From Propioniciclava sp. MC1595 (lineage in GTDB: Bacteria; Actinomycetota; Actinomycetes; Propionibacteriales; Propionibacteriaceae), in contig NZ_CP071870.1 of NCBI RefSeq assembly GCF_017569205.1, forward strand, positions 1,550,001-1,614,000: a stretch of 64,000 bases of DNA, read 5' to 3'. A program made the position numbers and the translations under genes. This document shows, in pieces, positions 36,601 to 47,369 of the stretch. The notes under the pieces were generated by a model. The model did not search any database. It was not told the origin of the DNA and saw only the letters and a program-made list of their open reading frames with translations. The stretch's first letter is position 1; each line of letters begins with the position of its first letter.

Positions 36601-39600
36601 ATGCGCACACCTTCGTCCCGGATTACAGGGCGCCTGCTGTCCCTCGTCGTCAGCCTGGCCCTCGCCCTCACCGGAGCCATCGGGCTGGGCGCCGTCGTGG
36701 CACCCACGGCTTCCGGCGCCACGACGTCGGTCACGCTGGTCGGCAGCCTGCAGTCCGAGCTGGGGTGCGCCGAGGACTGGGCGCCGGCGTGTACCGCCAC
36801 GAACCTCTCCGACGCGGACGGCGACGGTGTCTGGACCGGGGACTTCACCGTCCCGGCCGGCACCTGGGAGTTCAAGGTCGCCCTCAACGGCACGTGGGAC
36901 GAGGCCTACGGGGACGAGGGGGGCAACTACCCGCTGAGCCTGGCCGCGGCGACCGAGCTGACCTTCTCCTTCGACGACGCCACCGACAAGATCTCGCTCG
37001 CGGCACCCGGCCTCCCGGGCGGCTACGACGCGGCGACGGACGCCGACCTGGTCTCGGCCCCCGTCCGCGAACTGGGCGAGGGCGAGAGCTTCTACTTCGT
37101 CCTGACCGACCGGTTCGACAACGGCGACCCCGCGAACGACGACGGCGGACTGACCGGAGACCGGATGACGACCGGCTTCGACCCGACCGACAAGGGCTTC
37201 TACCACGGGGGCGACATCGCGGGCCTGAAGCGGCAGCTGGACTACATCGAGGGCCTGGGCTCCACCGCGATCTGGCTGACCCCGTCGTTCAAGAACAACC
37301 CGGTGCAGGGCACCGGCGCGGACGCGTCCGCCGGCTACCACGGCTACTGGGTGACCGACTTCACCCAGATCGACCCGCACCTGGGCACGAACGCCGAGCT
37401 GAAGGACCTCATCGCCGCCGCGCACGACCGCGGCATCAAGGTCTACTTCGACATCATCGCCAACCACACCGCCGACCTGATCGATTACGCCGAGAAGGAG
37501 TACACGTACATCGACACGGCGACCAGCCCGTACAAGGACGTGGACGGCAACATCGTCAACGTCTCCGAGCTGGCCGGGCAGGCCGACTTCCCCGACTTCC
37601 ACCCCGACACCCGCTCGTTCCCGCGCACGCCCGTCCGCAGCGCCGAGAACACGGTGATGGTGCCCGAGGTGCTGAACGACGTGACCCTCTACCACAACCG
37701 CGGGGATTCAACCTGGAGCGGCGAATCGGTCACGTTCGGCGACTTCGTGGGCCTGGACGACCTGATGACCGAGGATCCGGTCGTCGTCGACACGATGATC
37801 GAGATCTACAAGACCTGGGTCGACCTGGGCATCGACGGCTACCGCATCGACACCGCCAAGCACGTCAACTTCGAGTTCTGGCAGGAGTTCACCACCGCGG
37901 TGAACGCGCACGCGGTGGCCGCCGGGAACCCGGACTTCTTCATGTTCGGCGAGGTCTACGACGCCGACGCGCGCCTGCTGTCGCCCTACGTCCGCGACAC
38001 CGAAATGACCAGCGTCCTCGACTTCGCCTTCCAGTCCTCGGCGCTCACCTATGCCAAGGGCCTGCGCGCGGACGGGCTCACCAAGCTCTTCGCGGCCGAC
38101 GACTACTACACGACCGACCACTCGTCGGCGTCCGCTCTGCCGACGTTCCTCGGCAACCACGACATGGGCCGCGTCGGCCGCCTGCTCCAGGGAGCGGGCT
38201 CCGAGTTGGAGCGCTCCGAGATCGCGCACTCCCTCATGTACCTCACCCGCGGCCAGCCGGTCGTCTACTACGGCGACGAGCAGGGCTTCGTGGGTGACGG
38301 CAATGACAAGGACGCCCGCGAGGACATGATGGCCTCGCAGACCGCGTCCTACCTCGACAACGTCCTCCTCGACGGTTCCGCCTACGGCGCCGGGTCGCAC
38401 TTCGACACCGACGCCCCGCTGTACCGGCACATCGCCGCCCTGGCCGCCCTGCGTGACGGCAACAAGGCGCTCGACACCGGCGCCCAGGTCGAGCTGTACG
38501 CGGCCGACGGCCCGGGCGTCTATGCCTTCGCGCGCGTCGACCGCACCGAGAAGGTCGAGTACGTGGTGGCGATCAACAACACCGACGCGGCGGCCGAGGC
38601 GTCCTTCGCGACCCTCACCCCGGGGGCCACCTACGCGCCCGTGTTCGGCGGCGCGGCCTCGACCACGGCGGCCGCCGACGGCACCGTGTCCCTCACCGTG
38701 CCCGCGCTGTCCGCGGTCGTCCTGAAGGCCGACCGTCCGGTCGCGGACGCCGGCGACGCCCAGGCGATCGCGCTGGCGGCCGGCGCCATGGACGACAAGG
38801 GCCTGGTCCCGGTCACCGCCGACATCGCTGACGACCGCTGGGCCGAGACGTCCTTCGCCCACCGCGCCGTCGGCGCGGCCGACTACGTCGCGCTCGGCAC
38901 CGCCGAGGACGACACCCCGCGCGTGTTCGCCGACTTCGGCGACCTCCCTCGCGGCACCGCCCTCGAGTTGCGCGCGGTCTCCGTGGACGCGGACGGCTCA
39001 GCGGTCGCCACCTCCACCCTGTACGTGGTCGGCACCGACCTCGCCGGCGTCGCGCCCGAGCCGGAGCCCGAGCCGGCCCCCACCTCCGGCCGCACCGACC
39101 TGATGGTCACCATCCCCGGCGACCTCAACAGCGAGCTGGGTTGCCCCAATGACTGGCAGCCCGACTGCACGGCCATCCAGTTGGTCCACCGCGGCAACGG
39201 CGTGTACTCGAACACCTTCACCGTCCCGGCCGGCACCTGGCAGTACAAGATCGCCATCGGCGGCAGTTGGGACGAGAACTACGGCACGGGCGGCGTCCCC
39301 GGTGGTGACAACGCCACGTTCACCCTTGAGCAGGACCAGGCGGTGACGTTCGTCTACGACGACGCCACCAAGTGGTTCACCTCCAGCGCCCAGGGCCCGC
39401 TGGTCACCCTGCCCGGCTCGTTCCAGGACGAGGTCGGCTGTCCGGGGGACTGGCAGCCCGACTGCGTGGTCACCTCCCTGCAGGACCCCGACGGGGACGG
39501 CACCTACACCTGGACGACGTCGGCGATCCCGGCCGGCTCCTACGAGGTCAAGGTCGCGCACAACCTGGGCTGGGACGAGAACTACGGCGTGGGGGGCGCG

Positions 39601-42600
39601 CCCGGCGGCCCGAACTACGCGTTCTCCTCGCCGGGCGGCAAGCCGATCACCTTCACCTATGACATCGCGACGCACATCCTGACCGTCGAGGTCACCGACC
39701 CGGCGTTGCCGGGCGCCGGCCAGTTCCTCGGGCACTGGATCGACGCGAACACCGTGGCGTGGCCGGCCAACCTCGCGCCCGACCCGGCCGACACCATGTG
39801 GCAGCTCTGGGGCGACGCGGACGGCGGCCTCGTCCTGGCCGACGGCAAGGTTTCGGGCGGGACCGGCGAGACGGCAACCCTGCTCGGCACCCTGGCCTAC
39901 GATCCGACGGGCCTCACGGCGGCCCAGCTGGAGAATCGCAAGCACCTGTCCGGCTTCCTCGCGCTGAGGCTGAGCCTCGCCGACGGCGTGACGATCGGGG
40001 ACGTGCTCACCGGCCAGGTGATGGTTCTGCAGGCCGCCAAGGCCGGAACGCCGCAGGTGTTCACCGGGCTGCAGATCCCGGGCGTCCTCGACGACCTCTA
40101 CGCCGAGTCGGCCCGGCAGGCCGACCTTGGGGTGACGTTCGACGGTGACGTCCCGACCCTGCGCGTGTGGGCCCCGACGGCCCGCACCGTGGCGCTCGAG
40201 CTGTTCGACGGCCTCGACGCCTCGACCACCCCCACCACCGTCCCGATGACGCGCGCCGCCGATGGCACCTGGAGCGTCACCGGCACGGCCGGGTGGGAGA
40301 ACCGCGCCTACCGCTACGCCGTCGAGGTCTACGCACCATCCACCGGGGAGGTGGTGACGAACAGCGTCACCGATCCCTACTCGGTCGGCCTGACCCTGAA
40401 TTCCACGGCGTCCGTCGTGCTCGACCTGAGCGACCCGGCCTGGGCGCCGGCCCTCTGGAAGGACACCGAGTCCCCGCAGATCGACCAGTTCGTCGACCGG
40501 ACGATCTACGAGCTTCACATCCGCGACTTCTCCGTTTCGGACGAGACCGTCCCGGAGAACCTGCGCGGCACGTACGCCGCCTTCGCCCTCGAGGGTACGG
40601 ACGGCATCACCCGGCTGGGTGAGCTCGCCGACGCCGGCATGAACACGATCCACCTGCTGCCGAGCTTCGACATCGCCACGATCGAGGAGGACCGGGCCGC
40701 CCAGGCGGTGCCGGCCATCCCGACCGATGCGGCGCCGGACTCCGAGGCGCAGCAGGCGGCCGTGACCACCGTGGCGGACGCCGACGGCTTCAACTGGGGC
40801 TACGACCCGTTCCACTTCAACGCGCCGGAGGGCTCCTACGCCTCGGCCGGCAACCAGGACGGCGGGGCCCGCACGGCCGAGTTCCGTTCCATGGTGGGCG
40901 GACTGCACCGGACCGGTTACCAGGTGGTGCTGGACGAGGTCTTCAACCACACCGCCCAGTCCGGGCAGGGTGACAAGTCGGTGCTCGACCAGGTCGTGCC
41001 CGGCTACTACCACCGCCTGTCGCTGGCCGGCTCGGTCGAGACCTCGACGTGCTGCCAGAACGTGGCCACCGAACACGAGATGGCCGAGCAGCTCATGGTC
41101 GACTCCGTCGTGACGTGGGCCCGGGACTACCGCGTCGACGGCTTCCGGTTCGACCTGATGGGCCACCACTCGTTCGACAACATGGTGACCGTGCGCGCCG
41201 CCCTCGACGAGCTCACGCTGGCCGACGACGGGGTGGACGGCAAGACCATCTACCTCTACGGCGAGGGGTGGAACTTCGGCGAGGTGGCCGACAACGCCCG
41301 GTTCACCCAGGCGACGCAGGGCCAGCTGGACGGCACCCACATCGGCGCCTTCAACGACCGGCTCCGGGACGCCGTCCATGGCGGCGGCCCCTTCGACGAG
41401 AACAAGGCGGAGCTCCAGGGCTTCGGCACCGGTCTCTACACCGACCCGAACGGCGTGACCGTCGAGACGCCCGAGCAACAGCTGGCCAACCTCCGGCACG
41501 ACCAGGACCTGATCCGGCTCGGGATGGCCGGCAACCTCGAGGACTACGCCTTCGAGACGTCCGCGGGTGAGGTGCGGACCGGCGCCGAGCTCGACTACAA
41601 CGGCTCGCCGGCCGGTTACGCCACGGAGCCTGACGAGTCGGTCAACTACGTGGACGCCCACGACAACGAGACGCTGTACGACCTGGGAATCTGGAAGCTG
41701 CCGAAGGATACGCCGATGGCCGACCGGGTGCGGATGAACACCGTGTCGCTTGGCACGGTGGCGCTCGGCCAGTCCCCGGCGTTCTGGCACGCGGGCACCG
41801 ACCTGCTGCGCAGCAAGTCGCTGGATCGGAACTCCTACAACTCCGGCGACTGGTTCAACCACCTCGACTGGTCGATGCAGGACAACAACTTCGGCGTCGG
41901 CCTGCCGCCCGAGCCGGACAACGGCTCGAAGTGGGACGCCATGCGTCCGCTGCTGGCCGACCCGGCACTCAAGCCGGCCCCGACCGACATCGCGAAGTCC
42001 CACGACGCCGCGCTGGAGTTGCTGAAGCTGCGATCCACCAACCCGCTGCTCACGCTGGGCTCCGCGGAGCTCATCAAGGGGCGGGTCACGTTCCCGAACG
42101 CAGGTGCCGACCAGACGGCCGGCCTCATCGTGATGCACGTGGCCGACCCGGCCGGTGCAGGTGACCTCGACCCGGCCAAGGAGAGCGTGCTGGTTGCGTT
42201 CAACGCGTCGCCGGCCACCATCACCGAGGCCATCGACGGCCTGGCCGGGGTCGAGTACGTGCTCGACCCGGTGCTCATCGACGGCGTTCGGGACGACCCC
42301 GTCCTGGCCACCACGGCCTGGGACGCGGCCAGCGGCACGCTGACCGTCCCGGCCCGCTCGGTCGTCGTTCTCAATGAGAACGCCGCGCCGCAGGTGACCC
42401 CGACCCCGACGCCGGAGCCCTCGGTGACCCCGACCCCGACTCCGGCCCCCGGCCCGTCGGCGACGCCGCCGGTCCCCCCGACCACCTCTCCGGCCCCGGA
42501 CCCCCAGCCGACCCCGTGGAAGCCGGGTGACCGCCTCCCGCAGACGGGCACCGGCGCCGAGCTGTGGTTGGTGGCAGGCGGTGTCCTGCTGGTGGTCGCC

Positions 42601-42642
42601 GGTACGACGGTCCTCATCGCCCGGCGGCGGCTGATGCGCTGA
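36601..42642 (+). CDS. Cell-wall-anchored bifunctional amylopullulanase
   Basis: This 2013-aa extracellular enzyme should cut both alpha-1,4 and alpha-1,6 bonds of starch or glycogen. After a signal peptide (to about residue 40) come an X25-type module (~41-137) and a first GH13 domain with D417 (GYRIDTAKH), E451 (FMFGEVYD) and D521 (FLGNHDMGR). Two more X25-type modules follow (~834-930 and 934-1030). Next are a pullulanase N-terminal region, CBM48-like module (~1177-1277) and a second GH13 domain with D1518 ([10 protein letters not shown]), E1555 (YGEGWNFGE) and D1688 (VDAHDNE). A Pro/Thr linker leads to LPQTG (1979-1983), a hydrophobic helix and RRRLMR, a sortase signal. ATG 36601 has TAGGAG upstream; the longer frame begins inside recX. 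Confidence 0.94.
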   Translation: MRTPSSRITGRLLSLVVSLALALTGAIGLGAVVAPTASGATTSVTLVGSLQSELGCAEDWAPACTATNLSDADGDGVWTGDFTVPAGTWEFKVALNGTWDEAYGDEGGNYPLSLAAATELTFSFDDATDKISLAAPGLPGGYDAATDADLVSAPVRELGEGESFYFVLTDRFDNGDPANDDGGLTGDRMTTGFDPTDKGFYHGGDIAGLKRQLDYIEGLGSTAIWLTPSFKNNPVQGTGADASAGYHGYWVTDFTQIDPHLGTNAELKDLIAAAHDRGIKVYFDIIANHTADLIDYAEKEYTYIDTATSPYKDVDGNIVNVSELAGQADFPDFHPDTRSFPRTPVRSAENTVMVPEVLNDVTLYHNRGDSTWSGESVTFGDFVGLDDLMTEDPVVVDTMIEIYKTWVDLGIDGYRIDTAKHVNFEFWQEFTTAVNAHAVAAGNPDFFMFGEVYDADARLLSPYVRDTEMTSVLDFAFQSSALTYAKGLRADGLTKLFAADDYYTTDHSSASALPTFLGNHDMGRVGRLLQGAGSELERSEIAHSLMYLTRGQPVVYYGDEQGFVGDGNDKDAREDMMASQTASYLDNVLLDGSAYGAGSHFDTDAPLYRHIAALAALRDGNKALDTGAQVELYAADGPGVYAFARVDRTEKVEYVVAINNTDAAAEASFATLTPGATYAPVFGGAASTTAAADGTVSLTVPALSAVVLKADRPVADAGDAQAIALAAGAMDDKGLVPVTADIADDRWAETSFAHRAVGAADYVALGTAEDDTPRVFADFGDLPRGTALELRAVSVDADGSAVATSTLYVVGTDLAGVAPEPEPEPAPTSGRTDLMVTIPGDLNSELGCPNDWQPDCTAIQLVHRGNGVYSNTFTVPAGTWQYKIAIGGSWDENYGTGGVPGGDNATFTLEQDQAVTFVYDDATKWFTSSAQGPLVTLPGSFQDEVGCPGDWQPDCVVTSLQDPDGDGTYTWTTSAIPAGSYEVKVAHNLGWDENYGVGGAPGGPNYAFSSPGGKPITFTYDIATHILTVEVTDPALPGAGQFLGHWIDANTVAWPANLAPDPADTMWQLWGDADGGLVLADGKVSGGTGETATLLGTLAYDPTGLTAAQLENRKHLSGFLALRLSLADGVTIGDVLTGQVMVLQAAKAGTPQVFTGLQIPGVLDDLYAESARQADLGVTFDGDVPTLRVWAPTARTVALELFDGLDASTTPTTVPMTRAADGTWSVTGTAGWENRAYRYAVEVYAPSTGEVVTNSVTDPYSVGLTLNSTASVVLDLSDPAWAPALWKDTESPQIDQFVDRTIYELHIRDFSVSDETVPENLRGTYAAFALEGTDGITRLGELADAGMNTIHLLPSFDIATIEEDRAAQAVPAIPTDAAPDSEAQQAAVTTVADADGFNWGYDPFHFNAPEGSYASAGNQDGGARTAEFRSMVGGLHRTGYQVVLDEVFNHTAQSGQGDKSVLDQVVPGYYHRLSLAGSVETSTCCQNVATEHEMAEQLMVDSVVTWARDYRVDGFRFDLMGHHSFDNMVTVRAALDELTLADDGVDGKTIYLYGEGWNFGEVADNARFTQATQGQLDGTHIGAFNDRLRDAVHGGGPFDENKAELQGFGTGLYTDPNGVTVETPEQQLANLRHDQDLIRLGMAGNLEDYAFETSAGEVRTGAELDYNGSPAGYATEPDESVNYVDAHDNETLYDLGIWKLPKDTPMADRVRMNTVSLGTVALGQSPAFWHAGTDLLRSKSLDRNSYNSGDWFNHLDWSMQDNNFGVGLPPEPDNGSKWDAMRPLLADPALKPAPTDIAKSHDAALELLKLRSTNPLLTLGSAELIKGRVTFPNAGADQTAGLIVMHVADPAGAGDLDPAKESVLVAFNASPATITEAIDGLAGVEYVLDPVLIDGVRDDPVLATTAWDAASGTLTVPARSVVVLNENAAPQVTPTPTPEPSVTPTPTPAPGPSATPPVPPTTSPAPDPQPTPWKPGDRLPQTGTGAELWLVAGGVLLVVAGTTVLIARRRLMR

Positions 42643-42692
42643 GCCGGACAAGGAAAGGGCACGCCCAACATGGGGCGGGCCCGGGGGGCGTC

Positions 42693-42719
42693 AGGGGCGC
42701 CTGGGCTGCTGGCGCCTCT
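42693..42719 (+). terminator. Possible terminator after the amylopullulanase gene
   Basis: AGGGGCGCC and GGCGCCTCT can pair (one mismatch) across a short loop, 50 bases after the stop. There is no T-run, so this is weak. Confidence 0.3.
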
Positions 42720-42760
42720 CCTCGTCTGCGGGGGGACGCGGGTCGCCGCCGTCCGCGCCG

Positions 42761-43588
42761 GTGCTCGGCGGCCTGTTCGGGGCGATCGGGTCGGTGATCC
42801 CGTGCTCGGGCTTCCTCTGTTCGATCGGCAACGCCATCCTCGGTGCCGGCGTGGGCGTGCTGGCGTCGGCGGTCATCGCCGCCGTCGTCGCCCGCCGTCA
42901 CGGCGTGCGCTGGTGGTACACACCCATCGCCTACGGCCTCCCGGTGCTGGCCGTCGCCGGCCAGTCGAGGCTCGACGGTGTGACCGGCGACGGCCTCGGG
43001 ACGGCGCTGTGGGTCCTGGCGATCGTTGCGCCGGTGCTGGCGCTCGCCGTGGCCGGGCCGATGCGGGTCTGGGTGCGGGTGTTGTTGGTGGCCCTCCTCG
43101 CCGTCGCCGTGGTGGTCGTGCCGGTGCTCGACGAGGCGGCCAACGCCCGCGATCGTGACCGACAGCGTCGCACCGTCGTCGCCACGTGGCGCAACCTCGA
43201 CGTGCCGGTCTACGCACCCGTCGGCCGGGCCGACATCACCGTGAACGCACTGGGGTTCTCGACCCAGCTGGGCGCCGGACAGGAGGCCTGGTACGACATG
43301 GCCCAACCCGGGCTGGCCGGTGAGGCGCGGGTGTGGCTGGAGACCGGGCCCGACGCCACGTCCCAGTGCGACGGGGCCCACGCACCCCACGACCTCGGCG
43401 ACGGCGTCGTGGTGCTGGGCGACCCCGCTGACCCGACCACCATCTGCCGCACGATGGGTGACGCGAAGCTCACCCTGTGGCAGGACGGCTCCTCCGGGGA
43501 CTGGACCGGCGCGCGCCTCGTCGACCTGGCCCGCGACCTCGAGGCCACCGACACCCAGTGGCTCGAGCAGCACCTGCGCGGTCGCTGA
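42761..43588 (+). CDS. Uncharacterised membrane protein with C-terminal soluble domain
   Basis: The first ~125 of 275 residues form about four membrane helices, starting [45 protein letters not shown]. The remainder, from [12 protein letters not shown], is probably extracytoplasmic, with two cysteines that could pair (SQCDGAHAP and TTICRTMG). No family is recognised. The start is uncertain: GTG 42761 is the first in-frame start, but no ribosome binding site or leaderless -10 is visible. It ends 41 bases before miaB. Confidence 0.65.
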   Translation: MLGGLFGAIGSVIPCSGFLCSIGNAILGAGVGVLASAVIAAVVARRHGVRWWYTPIAYGLPVLAVAGQSRLDGVTGDGLGTALWVLAIVAPVLALAVAGPMRVWVRVLLVALLAVAVVVVPVLDEAANARDRDRQRRTVVATWRNLDVPVYAPVGRADITVNALGFSTQLGAGQEAWYDMAQPGLAGEARVWLETGPDATSQCDGAHAPHDLGDGVVVLGDPADPTTICRTMGDAKLTLWQDGSSGDWTGARLVDLARDLEATDTQWLEQHLRGR

Positions 43589-43629
43589 ATGGGAGACCGC
43601 GCCCCGCTGACGTAGACTCGACCCTCGCC

Positions 43630-45126
43630 ATGACTGCTACCGCCACGCCGCGCACGTACGAGGTCATCACGTACGGCTGCCAGATGAATGTCCACGACTC
43701 CGAGCGCATCTCCGGGCTGCTCGAGGACGCGGGCTACGCGCGCGCCCCCGAGGGCGACCAGGCCGACATCGTCGTGTTCAACACCTGTGCCGTGCGCGAG
43801 AACGCCGACAACCGACTCTACGGCAACCTCGGCCACCTCGCCCCGGTCAAGGCGAAGACCCCCGGCATGCAGATCGCCGTCGGCGGATGCATGGCGCAGA
43901 AGGACCGCGACACGGTCGTCAAGAAGGCCCCGTGGGTCGATGTCGTGTTCGGCACCCACAACATCGGCTCGCTGCCCGTGCTGCTCGAGCGCGCCCGCAT
44001 CGAGCAGGCCAGCCAGGTCGAGATCGAGGAGGCGCTGACCCGCTTCCCGTCGACGCTGCCCACCCGCCGCGAGTCGCCGTACGCCGCGTGGGTGTCGATC
44101 TCGGTGGGCTGCAACAACACCTGCACGTTCTGCATCGTCCCGGCCCTGCGCGGCAAGGAGACCGACCGGCGGCCCGGCGACATCCTCGCCGAGGTGCGGG
44201 CGCTGGTCGACGAGGGCGTCCAGGAGATCACGCTGCTCGGCCAGAACGTGAACTCCTACGGCGTCGAGTTCGGCGACCGCCTCGCGTTCGGCAAGCTGCT
44301 GCGCGCCTGCGGCGAGGTCGAGGGGCTGGAGCGCGTCCGCTTCACCAGCCCCCACCCGGCCGCGTTCACCGACGACGTCATCGCCGCCATGGCCGAGACC
44401 CACAACGTCATGCCGAGCCTGCACATGCCGCTGCAGTCGGGCTCCGACGCCGTGTTGCGGGCGATGCGCCGGTCGTACCGGTCGGAGAAGTTCCTCGGCA
44501 TCCTCGACCGCGTGCGCGCCGCGATGCCCGAGGCCGCCATCACCACCGACATCATCGTCGGCTTCCCCGGCGAGACCGACGAGGACTTCGAGCGCACCCT
44601 CGAGGTCGTCCGCGCCTCCCGGTTCGCGGCCGCGTTCACGTTCCAGTACTCGATCCGGCCCGGCACGCCCGCGGCCACGATGCCCGACCAGGTGCCCAAG
44701 GCCGTCGTCCAGGAGCGCTACGAGCGCTTGGTCGACCTGGTCGGCGAGATCACCTGGGCGGAGAACAACAAGCTCGTCGGCCGGACCGTCGAGGTCATGT
44801 TCGCCGAGGGCGAGGGCCGCAAGGACGCCGCGACCCACCGCCTCTCGGGCCGCGCCCGCGACAACCGACTCGTGCACGTCACGATCCCCGAGGGCATGGA
44901 CGCCCCGCGCCCCGGTGACCTCGCCGACGTCGAGATCACCTACGCCGCGCCGCACCACCTCAACGCCGACGGCGCCGTGACCAACCTGCGCCGCACGCGC
45001 GGCGGCGACGCCTGGGCCCGCTGGCAGGGCGCACCCGCGGCGTCCACCCCCGGCGTCGGGCTGGGCATGCCGCTGCGCCGCCCCGAGCCGATGCCGCCAG
45101 CGGTCGCGGGCTGCAGCGCGACCTGA
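43630..45126 (+). CDS. miaB: tRNA-2-methylthio-N6-dimethylallyladenosine synthase
   Basis: MiaB is a radical-SAM methylthiotransferase acting on i6A37 of tRNA. The 498-aa protein has Fe-S cysteines in [20 protein letters not shown] and GGCMAQK, the radical-SAM motif [18 protein letters not shown], and a TRAM domain. TYGCQMN is the MiaB hallmark. ATG 43630 has TAGACT 11 bases upstream and no clear Shine-Dalgarno sequence. miaA, which makes the i6A substrate, lies 0.4 kb downstream. Confidence 0.96.
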   Translation: MTATATPRTYEVITYGCQMNVHDSERISGLLEDAGYARAPEGDQADIVVFNTCAVRENADNRLYGNLGHLAPVKAKTPGMQIAVGGCMAQKDRDTVVKKAPWVDVVFGTHNIGSLPVLLERARIEQASQVEIEEALTRFPSTLPTRRESPYAAWVSISVGCNNTCTFCIVPALRGKETDRRPGDILAEVRALVDEGVQEITLLGQNVNSYGVEFGDRLAFGKLLRACGEVEGLERVRFTSPHPAAFTDDVIAAMAETHNVMPSLHMPLQSGSDAVLRAMRRSYRSEKFLGILDRVRAAMPEAAITTDIIVGFPGETDEDFERTLEVVRASRFAAAFTFQYSIRPGTPAATMPDQVPKAVVQERYERLVDLVGEITWAENNKLVGRTVEVMFAEGEGRKDAATHRLSGRARDNRLVHVTIPEGMDAPRPGDLADVEITYAAPHHLNADGAVTNLRRTRGGDAWARWQGAPAASTPGVGLGMPLRRPEPMPPAVAGCSAT

Positions 45127-45137
45127 CCCGGGCAGCA

Positions 45138-45170
45138 CTCAGGGCCACCCCCAGCGGGGATGGCCCTGAG
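45138..45170. terminator. Hairpin terminator between miaB and the MT0933-type gene
   Basis: CTCAGGGCCA pairs with TGGCCCTGAG around an inner CCCC/GGGG stem. It lies 11 bases after the miaB stop and between convergent genes, so it may end both transcripts. A T-run is lacking. Confidence 0.6.
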
Positions 45171-45231
45171 CGAGATGCTTGCGTCTTGGACGGACGGGGC
45201 AAGGGCCGCCGGATCCGAGAAGGGCGGCAGG

Positions 45232-45426
45232 TCAGGCCTGCGGCTGCTCCGGTGCGTCGTTGGGCGAACCGATGTTGTCCTTCAGGAAGTCCGTGGCCTG
45301 GTCGACCTTGTCAGCGAACTGACCGCCGGTCTTCTCCTTGATGAAGTCCGCGGCGTCGTCGATCACGGCCTCGATGCGCTCCTCATTGGCGTCGATCTGG
45401 CCCTTGATGTCGTCGAAGATGCCCAT
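45232..45426 (-). CDS. MT0933/Rv0909-like antitoxin-family protein
   Basis: This 64-aa charged protein resembles the MT0933-type family: GIFDDIKGQIDANEERIEAVIDDAADFIKEKTGGQFADKVDQATDFLK. ATG 45426 has a strong ribosome binding site (AAAGGAGGG). Mycobacterial relatives are annotated as antitoxins, but no toxin gene is adjacent here. A structural or stress role is equally possible. Confidence 0.8.
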   Translation of the reverse strand: MGIFDDIKGQIDANEERIEAVIDDAADFIKEKTGGQFADKVDQATDFLKDNIGSPNDAPEQPQA

Positions 45427-45517
45427 GGGCCCTCCTTTCTCTCGTCCAGTGCCGGCCCTGCTTCTCCCGGCAGCACCCACGGTAGACCTCCGGCGGGCTG
45501 CGGCGCCCGATCTACGC

Positions 45518-45529
45518 CAGAATGATCGG
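45518..45529 (+). promoter_or_regulatory. Leaderless promoter of miaA
   Basis: CAGAAT (45518-45523) is followed by six bases and GTG 45530. There is no Shine-Dalgarno sequence. The same CAGAAT-N6-start layout recurs at 61513. Confidence 0.5.
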
Positions 45530-46444
45530 GTGCTCCCGATCCTCGCGTTGAACGGCCCCACGGCCAGCGGCAAGTCCGCGCTCGCCGTGGACGTCGCCGT
45601 CGCGCTCGCGTGGCGGGGTCAGCCGGCCGAGGTCGTCAACGCCGACTCGATGCTGGTCTACCGCGGCATGGACATCGGCACCGCCAAGCCGACCCCCGCC
45701 GAGCGGCGGGGCGTGCGCCACCACCTCGTCGACGTCATGGACGTCACCCAGACCGCCTCGGTCGCCGAGTTCCAGGCCGCGGCGCGGGCGGTGATGGAGC
45801 GGTGCCGGGCCCGCGGCGTCCTGCCGATCGTGGTGGGCGGGTCGGCGCTGTACATGCGCGCGATCCTCGACCACTTCGAGTTCCCGGGCACGGACGCCGA
45901 CGTGCGGGCCCGCTGGGAGGCCGAGCTCGACCGGGTCGGCCCGGAGGCCTTGCACGCCGTGCTGGCCGAGCGCGCGCCGGACACCGCCGCGGAGATCCTC
46001 CCCGGCAACGGACGGCGCATCGTGCGTGCGCTGGAGGTGCTCGAGCTCACCGGTGGCCACGCTCCGACGCTGCCCGAGTGGACCTACGCCCTGCCGAACG
46101 TCGTCAGCGTCGGCCTCGAGGTCGACCGGGCGCTCATGGACGCCCGCATCGCCGAGCGCGTCGACCGGATGTGGGCCGACGGGCTCGTCGACGAGGTCCG
46201 GGCCCTGGAGCGCCGGGGGCTGCGGACCGGGCGGACGGCGTCCCTCGCCATCGGGTACCGGCAGGTGCTGCAGTACCTCGACGGGGAGCTGTCCGAGGAC
46301 GAGGCGAAGCAGGCCATCGTGCGGGCGACCAAGCGGTTCGCGCGCAAGCAGCTGGGCTGGTTCCGGCGGGATGCGCGCGTCACGTGGTACCCGGCCGGCG
46401 AGCCCGGCCTGGCGCAGACGTTGGCTGAACAGCTGACCCGTTGA
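45530..46444 (+). CDS. miaA: tRNA dimethylallyltransferase
   Basis: MiaA adds the isopentenyl group to A37 of tRNA, giving the substrate of MiaB. The 304-aa protein has P-loop LNGPTASGKSALA, NADSMLVYRGMDIGTAKPT, and the ending pattern KRFARKQLGWFRRD. GTG 45530 is chosen from the start of homology and the leaderless promoter. A 54-base palindrome begins directly after its stop. Confidence 0.95.
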   Translation: MLPILALNGPTASGKSALAVDVAVALAWRGQPAEVVNADSMLVYRGMDIGTAKPTPAERRGVRHHLVDVMDVTQTASVAEFQAAARAVMERCRARGVLPIVVGGSALYMRAILDHFEFPGTDADVRARWEAELDRVGPEALHAVLAERAPDTAAEILPGNGRRIVRALEVLELTGGHAPTLPEWTYALPNVVSVGLEVDRALMDARIAERVDRMWADGLVDEVRALERRGLRTGRTASLAIGYRQVLQYLDGELSEDEAKQAIVRATKRFARKQLGWFRRDARVTWYPAGEPGLAQTLAEQLTR

Positions 46445-46500
46445 CATTTCCGGGTGGAGAAACCCCAAGGATCCTTGGGGTTTCTCCACCCGGAAATGCA
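46444..46500. repeat. 57-base dispersed repeat with perfect palindrome, copy 1
   Basis: Bases 46445-46498 form a perfect inverted repeat with 27-base arms centred on GGATCC and no loop. The outer ends read CATTTCCGGGTGG and its complement. The 57-base stretch occurs identically at 60002-60058. It sits between miaA and dapF and could act as a terminator hairpin, though it has no T-run. Confidence 0.9.
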
Positions 46501-46514
46501 TCTGGAATCCGTGC

Positions 46515-46526
46515 GACAATCGCCGG
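46515..46526 (+). promoter_or_regulatory. Leaderless promoter of dapF
   Basis: GACAAT (46515-46520) lies six bases before GTG 46527. No Shine-Dalgarno sequence is seen. The element starts 15 bases after the palindrome. Confidence 0.5.
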
Positions 46527-47369
46527 GTGCTGAGCTTCGCCAAGGGACACGGGACGCGCAACGACTTCGTCCTGGTCACGGACGCCGACGACGCGCGCCC
46601 GCTGACCGACGACGACGTGCGCTTCCTGGCCGACCGCCGGTCCGGGATCGGCGGCGACGGCGTCCTGCGAGCGGTGCGGGCGCGGCACGTGCCGGGGTGG
46701 GACGGTGACCCCGACCTGTGGTTCATGGACTACCGCAACGCCGACGGCTCCATCGCCGAGATGTGCGGCAACGGCGTGCGCGTGTTCGCGCGCTACCTCG
46801 TCGAGGAGGGGCTCGTGCCGGAGGGCACGACGTCCATCGACCTGGGCACCCGCGCCGGCCTGCGCACCGCCGAGCTGCTGCCGGACGGCCGCGTGCGGGT
46901 GTGGATGGGGCGTCCGGAGACCAACGACGCCGGCACTGTCGTGCGCGTAGACGGCCAGGAGTGGGGCGCGACCAGCGTCGACGTCGGCAACCCGCACGCC
47001 GTGGTCCTGCTCGGCGAGGGCGACGCGTTGGCCGCCCTCGACCTGGGCGACGCTCCCGAGTGGACGCCGCGGGCGAACTTCCCCCACGGGGTCAACGTCG
47101 AGTTCGTCGACGAGCTCGCCGAGGACCGGGTTCGCATGCGCGTGTTCGAGCGCGGCGTGGGCGAGACCGAGTCGTGCGGCACGGGCACCGTGGCGGTCGC
47201 CTCTGCGGTCGCGCGGGCCCACGGGAAGACTGAGGGCCGCTGGACCGTTGAGGTACCTGGCGGTGAGGTCGTGGTCGACCTCGCCGGCGGTGAGGCCTGG
47301 CTGACCGGCCCGGCCGTGATCGTGGCGCGCGGCCACGTGGACCTTCCGCGCGAGGAGAAGAATGACTGA
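46527..47369 (+). CDS. dapF: Diaminopimelate epimerase
   Basis: DapF converts LL- to meso-diaminopimelate for lysine and peptidoglycan synthesis. The 280-aa protein has both catalytic cysteines: EMCGNGVRVFARY and TESCGTGTVAVASA. GIGGDGV and VGNPHAVV are also conserved. hflX overlaps its last eight bases. Confidence 0.96.
   Translation: MLSFAKGHGTRNDFVLVTDADDARPLTDDDVRFLADRRSGIGGDGVLRAVRARHVPGWDGDPDLWFMDYRNADGSIAEMCGNGVRVFARYLVEEGLVPEGTTSIDLGTRAGLRTAELLPDGRVRVWMGRPETNDAGTVVRVDGQEWGATSVDVGNPHAVVLLGEGDALAALDLGDAPEWTPRANFPHGVNVEFVDELAEDRVRMRVFERGVGETESCGTGTVAVASAVARAHGKTEGRWTVEVPGGEVVVDLAGGEAWLTGPAVIVARGHVDLPREEKND

Noticed and set aside
38998-42651. A 1217-codon minus-strand frame antisense to the amylopullulanase gene
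   Set aside because: It has shadow composition (Val/Arg/Gly/His-rich), no start context and no recognisable motif.
46454-46708. Short ORFs sharing MEKPQGSLGFLHPEM at two sites
   Set aside because: The shared peptide is only the translation of the palindromic DNA repeat. The downstream parts differ and are shadows of dapF and other genes.
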